Assembly (NCBI GenBank): GCA_937925715.1
Contig: CALAMG010000024.1
Coordinates: forward strand, 1 to 64,000
Source: an uncultured Collinsella sp.
GTDB lineage: Bacteria > Actinomycetota > Coriobacteriia > Coriobacteriales > Coriobacteriaceae
Length of the DNA: 64,000 bases
Direction of reading: 5' to 3'
This document shows, one piece after another, positions 15,984 to 22,727 of this stretch. How positions within the stretch are numbered: the stretch's first letter is position 1; each line of letters starts with the position of its first letter. The position numbers and the translations under genes were made by a program. A model generated the notes under the pieces. It was not told the DNA's origin. It worked only from the letters and a program-made list of their open reading frames with translations, and did not search any database.

Positions 15984-17627
15984 ATGAACCAGATCCTTCT
16001 TTTTATCGGCCTCGTCATCATTTTGTGCCTGACCATCAAACCCGTCGGCAAAAAGCTCCCCTTCCCCACCCTGCTCATCTTTATCGCGCTCGGCATGCTG
16101 TTGGGCGTCAACGGCCCGGCGCACATCGACTTTAGCGACTACGCACTCACCGAAACCGTCTGCAGCACGGCGCTGCTGTTCATCATGTTCTACGGCGGCT
16201 TTAACACCAATATCGACCGCGCCAAGCCCGTCGCTGCGCCGGCGGTGCTGCTGAGCACGCTCGGCGTCGTCATCACCGCAGGCATCACCGGCGTGTTCGC
16301 CCACTTTGTGCTGGGCTTCGACTGGATCGGCGGCCTGCTGCTGGGCTCGGTCGTGGCATCCACCGACGCGGCCAGCGTCTTTAGTGTTCTGCGCGAGCAC
16401 AGTCTGTCGCTGAGGGGCGGCACCGACTCGCTGCTCGAGGTCGAATCGGGCTCCAACGATCCCGTCGCCTACATGCTCACCGCCGTGCTCGCCACACTCG
16501 CGGCCGGCGGCGACATTAACATCCCCGTGCTGCTGGCCAAGCAGATTATCCTGGGCGTGGGCCTGGGCCTCGCCATCGGCTGGGCGGCGGGCCGCCTGAT
16601 TGAACGCGCGCACGCAACGGCCGAGGGCGCGCAGACCATCTATTTGTTCGCCGTGGCCATCGTCGCCTACGCGCTGCCGAGCTACCTGGGCGGCAACGGC
16701 TTTTTGGCTGTATACCTGGCCGGCATTGTGCTGGGCGCCAGCGACATCACCGGCAAAGTCGAGATGGCGCACTTCTTTGACACCCTCACCGAGATGGCCG
16801 AGATGACGATCTTCTTCTTGCTCGGCCTGCTCGTAACGCCCGCACGCCTGCCGCAAATGCTGCTGCCGGGCCTGGCACTCATGGCGTTTATGCTCTTCGT
16901 GAGCCGCCCCATCGCCGTCGGTCTGCTGCTGGCGCCCTTTAAGACCAATCCTCGCCAGGTCGCACTCGTAAGCTGGGCGGGCCTGCGCGGCGCGGCTTCG
17001 GTCGTCTTTAGCCTCTTTGCCGTTGTGGCCGGTGTTCCCGGTGGGCACGACCTGTTTGACCTGGTCTTTGTGATTGCCGTGTCGAGCATTGTGGTGCAGG
17101 GCTCGCTGCTGCCGGCGGTGGCGAAGAAACTCGATATGATCGATGCGACCGGCGACGTACGCCGCACCTTTAACGACTACCGCGACGAGGACGGTATGTC
17201 GTTTGTAAAGCTCAAGGTGGGCGCTGGACATCCGTTTGCCGGACGCTCGCTCGCCGACATTGGCAGCGCCACCGACATGCTCGTGGTCCTGGTGCTGCGC
17301 GACGGGGCGCACCCAGTACTGCCCAATGGCGACACCGTGATCCGGGAAGGCGATCTGCTGGTGATGGCCGCCCCAACGTTCGAAGAGCGTGCCGAGGTTA
17401 CGCTGCGCGAGGTCACCGTGACGCCCCACGGTCGCCTGGCCGGCCAGCGCCTGCGCGATGTGCCGCAAGGCAAGCATCCGTTTATTGTGGTGATGCTCAA
17501 GCGCGACGGCCAAACGATCATCCCCGACGGCAACACCCTAATATACGCCGGCGACGAAGCCGTCATCGCCACGCTCGCGTCGCAGCCATCCCCACCCATA
17601 AGTTGCGGTGAAATAGGGATTGAATAG
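15984..17627 (+). CDS. CPA1 K+(Na+)/H+ antiporter with C-terminal RCK/TrkA-C domain
   Basis: A membrane antiporter of the NhaP2/CvrA type (cell-volume and K+ homeostasis). About 390 residues of membrane domain include the ASTDAASVFS signature (about 130-139) and the ESGSNDPVAYMLT stretch (about 154-166), with the conserved Asp for cation binding. A cytosolic region follows with two TrkA-C/RCK-C lobes (about 400-475 and 480-535). The start follows AGGAG by about 11 nt. The last residues (about 540-547, ending SCGEIGIE) are encoded by the left arm of a family B repeat, so the native C-terminus has been replaced or extended by the repeat. Confidence 0.88.
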   Translation: MNQILLFIGLVIILCLTIKPVGKKLPFPTLLIFIALGMLLGVNGPAHIDFSDYALTETVCSTALLFIMFYGGFNTNIDRAKPVAAPAVLLSTLGVVITAGITGVFAHFVLGFDWIGGLLLGSVVASTDAASVFSVLREHSLSLRGGTDSLLEVESGSNDPVAYMLTAVLATLAAGGDINIPVLLAKQIILGVGLGLAIGWAAGRLIERAHATAEGAQTIYLFAVAIVAYALPSYLGGNGFLAVYLAGIVLGASDITGKVEMAHFFDTLTEMAEMTIFFLLGLLVTPARLPQMLLPGLALMAFMLFVSRPIAVGLLLAPFKTNPRQVALVSWAGLRGAASVVFSLFAVVAGVPGGHDLFDLVFVIAVSSIVVQGSLLPAVAKKLDMIDATGDVRRTFNDYRDEDGMSFVKLKVGAGHPFAGRSLADIGSATDMLVVLVLRDGAHPVLPNGDTVIREGDLLVMAAPTFEERAEVTLREVTVTPHGRLAGQRLRDVPQGKHPFIVVMLKRDGQTIIPDGNTLIYAGDEAVIATLASQPSPPISCGEIGIE

Positions 17628-17669
17628 GCCTCTGAACAGCCATTTCAGTCCCTATTTCACCGCAACTTA
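17599..17669. repeat. Family B hairpin repeat, copy 1 (overlaps antiporter 3' end)
   Basis: The 21-bp arms (17599-17619 and 17649-17669) contain AGTTGCGGTGAAATAGGGA and its exact inverse. The left arm includes the last codons of the antiporter. Two other copies lie at 58019-58085 and 61293-61359. Confidence 0.85.
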
Positions 17670-17718
17670 TTGAGGGGATGGATTGAAAAACATTTGAATT
17701 GACACCGAAATGAAAAAA

Positions 17719-17746
17719 GCCGGGGGATGTCCCCCGGCATTTTTTA
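17719..17746 (+). terminator. Intrinsic terminator downstream of the antiporter
   Basis: GCCGGGGG-ATGT-CCCCCGGC followed by ATTTTTT. It is very similar in sequence to the terminator at 17953-17981, which suggests duplication of this short region. Confidence 0.85.
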
Positions 17747-17853
17747 TGCGAGTCAAGACTAAATACTTCTCGGGAAAACGCCGGCCCATTGCGTCAGCAA
17801 TTTACGAGCCGCTCTACCCACCTCTGGACGGCTAAGGACCTTTCGCAGGTAGT

Positions 17854-17882
17854 TTGACGAACATATGTTTGCTTATTATAAT
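17854..17882 (+). promoter_or_regulatory. Strong sigma-70-type promoter upstream of the DUF3800 gene
   Basis: TTGACG (17854-17859), 17-bp spacer, TATAAT (17877-17882). Transcription should start near 17889, leaving a leader of about 110 nt before the DUF3800 start codon. Confidence 0.75.
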
Positions 17883-17888
17883 ATTACT

Positions 17889-17981
17889 TGAAAGCACCCC
17901 TTATCTCATGGTATAAAGAATACGGTTCCCTCCAAAAGAGGGGCCTCCAAGAGCCGGGGTCTTACCCCCGGCATTTTTTTT
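17889..17981 (+). ncRNA. Leader RNA ending in an intrinsic terminator, upstream of DUF3800
   Basis: From the promoter at 17854-17882 a transcript of about 93 nt would end at GCCGGGG...CCCCGGC followed by eight T (17953-17981). Inside it CCCTCC and GAGGGG (around 17930-17944) can form a second hairpin. The DUF3800 ribosome site (GGAGG, 17990-17994) lies only 9 nt past the terminator, so the gene can be expressed only by read-through. Weinberg and colleagues described several conserved DUF3800 RNA motifs upstream of this gene family; whether this leader matches one cannot be decided by eye. It may act as an attenuator or as a separate small RNA. Confidence 0.6.
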
Positions 17982-18000
17982 GCAAAAATGGAGGCTCATC

Positions 18001-18678
18001 ATGAGCGAACTCTCCGTCTTTGTTGACGAATCTGGCGACCTCGGAGGCGTCTCCAACTACTACCTCGTCACCCTCGTTTTTCACGATCAAAACGATGCAA
18101 TCGTTGAACGCATTGACCGCTACGAGCGCGCCCTGTCGCAGTCCTCGCTTCCCAATACGCCTTTTCATGCAGGACCCCTACTGAATGGAAACGGCGACTA
18201 CAAAGATCTTCCCAAGGAGCAGCGAAGGCACATGTTGAGCGCATTTCGCGCGTTCATTCAGCATCTCCCCATACGCTATCTCTGTCTGCAATACCGAATG
18301 AGCGAATTCGCCGGCAACCAAAACGGTCTCGCGGAGAGAATGAGGCGAGACCTCACAGTTGAACTTTTCGACCATCTGGAATTCTTCCAGCGATACGACA
18401 CCGTTAAGATTTACTACGACAACGGCCAACCGATTGTAACGGAGGTCATTCATTCTGCGCTTGAGTACGTTCTAGCAAGGGATGTCATCGTATACCGAGA
18501 AGCCACACCACGAGCCTACCGGCTATTCCAAGTTGCTGACTACATCTGTACGATCGAGCTAACGGCTATCAAGTTTGACAGCAAGGAAGATACAAAGACT
18601 GATCGGCTATTTTTTGGAACCCGAAGGACGTTCAAAAAGGGATTTCTCTTATATCTCAGGAAGAAAAGGATGAACTGA
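18001..18678 (+). CDS. DUF3800 domain protein
   Basis: A 225-residue DUF3800 protein. The diagnostic acidic N-terminal motif FVDESGD is at about residues 6-12. A second acidic site occurs in VKIYYDNGQ (about 137-145), and QVADYICTIEL is at about 178-188. The acidic pattern resembles RNase-H-like folds, which is inference; the biochemical role is not known. Such genes often lie in defence or mobile islands. Here it abuts the 3' end of the BREX operon in convergent orientation. The start at 18001 has GGAGG seven nt upstream; an earlier in-frame ATG (17980) lies inside the terminator. Codon use is less GC-rich than in flanking housekeeping genes, consistent with transfer. Expression is probably controlled by the leader terminator. 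Confidence 0.85.
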   Translation: MSELSVFVDESGDLGGVSNYYLVTLVFHDQNDAIVERIDRYERALSQSSLPNTPFHAGPLLNGNGDYKDLPKEQRRHMLSAFRAFIQHLPIRYLCLQYRMSEFAGNQNGLAERMRRDLTVELFDHLEFFQRYDTVKIYYDNGQPIVTEVIHSALEYVLARDVIVYREATPRAYRLFQVADYICTIELTAIKFDSKEDTKTDRLFFGTRRTFKKGFLLYLRKKRMN

Positions 18679-18685
18679 CCCGGGG

Positions 18686-18898
18686 TCACCAGTCGTCAGA
18701 CGCTCCGCAGTCGTCATCGACGGCAAAGTCGCGGAGGTCGAGGCCTTCGCGTTCGGCTCGGGCTAGGAGCTCTTGGGGCGACTCGTCCTCGATATCCATC
18801 GCGTCGAGCATGGCGGCCGGAAAGCCCACGCCCGCCGCAGACCCCGCGCGGTCGAGCAGGCTCTCGCGCAGCTGGTCTACATCAACGTCAATCTTCAT
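18686..18898 (-). CDS. Small acidic protein at the end of the BREX operon (unrecognised)
   Basis: A 70-residue protein with 20 Asp/Glu against 6 Lys/Arg, so a net charge near -14, ending DDDCGASDDW. No family is recognised. A strong TAGGAGG site 8 nt before the ATG supports that it is a real gene. It follows the 450-residue gene by 27 bp on the same strand and so probably is the last gene of the BREX transcript. Very acidic small proteins can mimic DNA or act as regulators of nucleic-acid enzymes, but that is speculation here. Confidence 0.68.
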   Translation of the reverse strand: MKIDVDVDQLRESLLDRAGSAAGVGFPAAMLDAMDIEDESPQELLARAEREGLDLRDFAVDDDCGASDDW

Positions 18899-18925
18899 GG
18901 TGTAGCCTCCTACCAGACCAGGACC

Positions 18926-20278
18926 TTACCCATCAACGCCGAGCACATCCACGGCAGCAACAAAAGCCGCCGCCTGTTTGTCGTCCATCTGCGCAGCCAA
19001 ACGCCCCACGGGCTCATCGTAGGCGAACTGCACCTTATCGATAAAGCAATCCCAAGCACGCTCATCCACGCGCACGGCGGCCTCACAATACTGGCCGAGC
19101 TTTTTGAGTCCATACCAAAACGCATTCACATGGCGCACAGGATCCTCATCCAGCACACCATCGTAGCGACGCCCGTTAAACTCGCGCATGCGCGCCACGG
19201 CAACCTTGAGTGAATCGCCGCCCTCGGCAGAAGCCTCATCCGCCAGCTCCGGAATCGCAACCTCACGCCGAACATCGTGCCTGGTAGCACCGTCGTACTC
19301 GCCCACCAACACATCTTCGTCAAGCCGAGGATCGTAGTCGATATAGCTACTGCCGCGGCAAATCCCATGCGGCGAGTCAGAGCCAAACGCACAGAACAAC
19401 CCGCCGTCGGCAACAACACGACGGTAGGTCTCAAACAACTTCTTAACCTGAGTGAGCAACTCGGAAAGCTCTCCGGTATCGCACGCAGTCTCGATCGCAA
19501 CGCACGCAGGCTCGGGCAACGATACCGGCTCCACCGTGCTCCCCGCGACGCGGGCGGCGCGCTCGGCCCGATATGCCTGTGACGCCAAGCGTGCTCGCTG
19601 CGCAGCGCCGCGCACGTTGGTAAGCTCACGCTCCAACGCCACGTCACCAGCAACATCGCCCGCAAACCCGTCAGTGCCCTGCGGCCCGGTCGCGCTCAGC
19701 TCAGACTCAAACGTCGCCGTGATCATACCCGCAAGGTCCGTTGCGTCGGCGGCACAACGCAACTGCTCCAGCTGCGTGCACAGCAGATCGACATCTAGGG
19801 GCACGGCATCCACAATGCGCACGTCACTCAGACGCGCCACGTCCAGCAGCACCATAGCCCCCGCAGCATCGTACGCCGCACGAACCCTGTCCGCCGTATT
19901 GGCGCGCAGCTTTACCTCGATAAACGCAAGCGTCTGCTCCAAACGGACCAGCAGCTCGGCCTTGTCCTCCATACGCAAAAAGGCAGCATAGCGACGCTCC
20001 ATCCGCAGCGGACCAACAATGCCCGCCTGCTTGCGAGCGTGTGCAAGCACAGCGCCCTCAACACGACGGACATACCCGTCAACAGCCCGTACGGCAGACT
20101 CGCGCGCAGCGCGCTCGGCAGCCTCGACGTCCCTAAGCACGCCCAGCAGCTCGTGGGAGCGCGCCTTTCGCACCAACTCCCCGCGATCGTACCGTTCAAG
20201 CGCGGCCTGGCGCTTGGCCACCGACTCAAAGCCAAACAGCTCGTCGAGCAACTCGCCAACAGAACGCTCACCCGCCAT
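18926..20278 (-). CDS. Unrecognised 450-residue protein downstream of brxL
   Basis: I do not recognise a family. The first 130 residues are strongly helical and charged, with Arg/Glu/Ala repeats typical of long coiled helices. About residues 150-270 are Ala-rich with a predicted helical hairpin. The last 150 residues are more globular, with two conserved-looking segments: CRGSSYIDYDPRLDED (about 310-325) and HVNAFWYGLKKLGQYCEAAV (about 387-406). No membrane segment, signal peptide or nuclease motif is seen. The GGGAGG site before the ATG at 20278 is good. It follows brxL by 74 bp on the same strand, with no terminator between, so it is probably co-transcribed with BREX and may be an accessory component. 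Confidence 0.72.
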   Translation of the reverse strand: MAGERSVGELLDELFGFESVAKRQAALERYDRGELVRKARSHELLGVLRDVEAAERAARESAVRAVDGYVRRVEGAVLAHARKQAGIVGPLRMERRYAAFLRMEDKAELLVRLEQTLAFIEVKLRANTADRVRAAYDAAGAMVLLDVARLSDVRIVDAVPLDVDLLCTQLEQLRCAADATDLAGMITATFESELSATGPQGTDGFAGDVAGDVALERELTNVRGAAQRARLASQAYRAERAARVAGSTVEPVSLPEPACVAIETACDTGELSELLTQVKKLFETYRRVVADGGLFCAFGSDSPHGICRGSSYIDYDPRLDEDVLVGEYDGATRHDVRREVAIPELADEASAEGGDSLKVAVARMREFNGRRYDGVLDEDPVRHVNAFWYGLKKLGQYCEAAVRVDERAWDCFIDKVQFAYDEPVGRLAAQMDDKQAAAFVAAVDVLGVDG

Positions 20279-20352
20279 GGCAAAGCCTCCCTACTCGAAC
20301 ACGCCAACACGCCCGCGGGCCCACGCGCACGCAAGCCCGCACGCCCGCACTC

Positions 20353-22716
20353 CTACAGATCTAGCGCCTTCTTCGCGGCATCAACCGGATCGCCATCCAT
20401 GTAGAACACCGGGCTCAAGCCCGAGATAATCTCGGACGAAACGCTCTGCAGGCCCGCGATGGCACTCAGCGGCAAAATCACGCGCTTGGCGCCGGCGTTT
20501 TTGGCCACGCGCATAATGTCCTCGAGCCCGCGGATCTCGTCCATAGAGCCCGACATGCGCAAGATTCCCGGAATCGCCAGCGCAGGCATCACCGGGCGGT
20601 TGCACGCCGCAGAGCAAAGTCCCACAAACTCGGCGAGCGAAACTTCCTCGGACAGGCCCTTGCTCTGCAGGTCGTTGTAAAACAGCAGGTAGTCCTTGGA
20701 GCCAATGTGCATGCCCGGCGCCACGCGGTTCGCCAGGTTCACAAAGTTGTCGAACGCGGCTTCCAGCGTATCGCGCACTGGCTTGTTAAAGGCCACGCCC
20801 TCGTACTTAAACTTGCACTCGCCGGCAACGGCCTTGTTCTCCAGCTTGTATACGGCAACCTCGCCGCCCTGCGACCTGCCCACGCCAAATACGTGGCCGG
20901 ACAGCAGCGGCCCGTCGGGAATCAGCGTGTCCTCGGTCTGTTCGGGCACGCGCACCACGTGCACGTCCTGCGGGTTGTCGGCATCCATATAGCCCAGGTT
21001 GACGTCGATAAACTCGACGCCCGCCATAATCTTGAGCTGCTCCTTGACGCGGCGACGGCCCTCGATGGCGTAGTCCAGCAGCCAGCGCACATCGTCCTTG
21101 TCCATGGCCTCGTCGGGGAACAGCAGCTTGGCAAGGCCGCTAAAGGTCTTGCGCACGGCAATCTCGTCACGCTTGTTAAAGTCGCTGTTAAAGCGGAAAT
21201 ACCGGTCGATATGGTGCGTAAAGTCTTTGCGGCGCATCTCCTTGCAAAACTCCGACAAACAGTCGGTGATCAGGCCATAATGCCCGGTCAGCAGGCTCGA
21301 GCGCATCTTGGGAATCTCCCAGCCCGGCAGGTAGTAATGGATACGGTCGAAGAAGGCCGAATCGTTGTTAAACTCCGGCGGGAACGGATCAAACAGGTGC
21401 GTGGTCTTAAGGACATTTTGCACGGTGTCGTTGATGTTGCCCTCAAAGACCATGGAGGCGTCGGCGTTAATCTGATCGCGGCCGCGTGCGTAACTGCCAC
21501 TCGCCATGTAGTCCTTCATGATCTGCACGGCGTTGGTGTCCTTAAACCGCATGCCGGCGACCTCGTCGAACGTCACGCAGTCCCAGTGACCTACCAAGCC
21601 CACGCGGTCGGCGCGCATGGAGTTCATACGGCCGAACAGGTTGGCCGTGGTGGTCTGGCCGCCCGAAAGCAAAATGGCGTAGGGCGAGACCTCTTTGTAG
21701 ATGTGGCTCTTACCGGTACCGCGGGGACCCAGCTCGCACAGGTTGTAGTTGCGCTCGATGAGCGGCACCATACGCTCGATAAAGTGCAGGCGCTCTTTCT
21801 CGGAAAGCTCGCTGGGTTCGTAGCCAGCGGAGCGCAGCAGCATGTTGAGCCACTCGTCGCGCGAGAAATACTGGCGCTCTTCGACCATGGCATCCAGGTC
21901 CAGGTTGGGCATCTGAATGGGCGTGAGCGACGCCACGCTAAACGGAGAGTCCTCGGGCCCGCGCTTTTTGCGCTTGGCCTTGGAGCGGCGCGGCGCATCG
22001 TCGCCAAAGACCTCCATGCCAAACTTGTCTTCCTCATCCAAGGGGTGACGATACTCGATGCTCATAATGCACCAAATGCCACCCTGCAGAATCTTGGAAT
22101 AGTCGCGCACATACTCGGCAGGCATCACAAACGGCTCGATGGTCAGATTGGCAAACGATGCCACGTAGATGTCTTTGTACTCATCGAGCTTGGCCGTCAC
22201 CTTGTCGATGATGGTAAAGCGGCCCAGCTCGCGAATCTTGGACTTAATGCGCTCGGACTCGTCGGGACGCACGTAGTTATCGGTGAGGATCCTGCGGATG
22301 CGATCCAGGCCCTCTGCCACGGCTTCCTCGTCATCGGTTGAGCAGTACATGCCCAGCAGATACTCCAACACAAAGGTGGGCACGTTGGCGCCGCGCTTCA
22401 TAAAGGCCGTCAGGTCCTTGCGCACGATCTTGCCGCCAAAGTGCTCGAGCAGCTTACCGTCCAGCCCGTCCATGTCGTAGCCCTCATCCTCGGGAGCCTC
22501 GGCCGCAGCCTGGTCATAGCCATCGGTCGAGGACTCGTCCTCGGCGGCCACCGCAGCCTCAGCGGGCGCAGCAGCAGTCGCCGTCTCCGGGGCAGGCGCA
22601 GCGGTCTCGACCTCCGGGGCCTTCACGGGCGCGGCCTCAGGCACCGCAGCCTCCGCAGGCACATCCTCATCAATCAAGGGGACTTCCCACAGACCGTCGT
22701 CATGGCTATCAAACAT
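20353..22716 (-). CDS. brxL: BREX system Lon-related protein BrxL
   Basis: The last core gene of a type 1 BREX locus. BrxL is an AAA+ protein with a Lon-protease-like C-terminal domain; it has been reported to bind DNA and assemble into large rings and is needed for phage exclusion. The 787-residue protein has a Pro/Ala/Glu-rich N-terminal tail (about 10-75), which looks unstructured. A BrxL-specific region follows from about 80, the P-loop ELGPRGTGKSHIYKE at about 320-334 and the Walker B-like CVTFDEVAGM at about 378-387. The C-terminal Lon-like fold runs over about 600-770. The ATG at 22716 is chosen because TAGGAG, overlapping the pglZ stop, lies 8 nt upstream. The long acidic tail is not a standard part of the family. 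Confidence 0.92.
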   Translation of the reverse strand: MFDSHDDGLWEVPLIDEDVPAEAAVPEAAPVKAPEVETAAPAPETATAAAPAEAAVAAEDESSTDGYDQAAAEAPEDEGYDMDGLDGKLLEHFGGKIVRKDLTAFMKRGANVPTFVLEYLLGMYCSTDDEEAVAEGLDRIRRILTDNYVRPDESERIKSKIRELGRFTIIDKVTAKLDEYKDIYVASFANLTIEPFVMPAEYVRDYSKILQGGIWCIMSIEYRHPLDEEDKFGMEVFGDDAPRRSKAKRKKRGPEDSPFSVASLTPIQMPNLDLDAMVEERQYFSRDEWLNMLLRSAGYEPSELSEKERLHFIERMVPLIERNYNLCELGPRGTGKSHIYKEVSPYAILLSGGQTTTANLFGRMNSMRADRVGLVGHWDCVTFDEVAGMRFKDTNAVQIMKDYMASGSYARGRDQINADASMVFEGNINDTVQNVLKTTHLFDPFPPEFNNDSAFFDRIHYYLPGWEIPKMRSSLLTGHYGLITDCLSEFCKEMRRKDFTHHIDRYFRFNSDFNKRDEIAVRKTFSGLAKLLFPDEAMDKDDVRWLLDYAIEGRRRVKEQLKIMAGVEFIDVNLGYMDADNPQDVHVVRVPEQTEDTLIPDGPLLSGHVFGVGRSQGGEVAVYKLENKAVAGECKFKYEGVAFNKPVRDTLEAAFDNFVNLANRVAPGMHIGSKDYLLFYNDLQSKGLSEEVSLAEFVGLCSAACNRPVMPALAIPGILRMSGSMDEIRGLEDIMRVAKNAGAKRVILPLSAIAGLQSVSSEIISGLSPVFYMDGDPVDAAKKALDL

Positions 22717-22727
22717 AGGGCACACTC

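Noticed and set aside
20707..22341. A 544-codon plus-strand open frame opposite brxL
   Set aside because: Shadow of brxL; composition is of a GC-rich antisense frame and no domain is visible.
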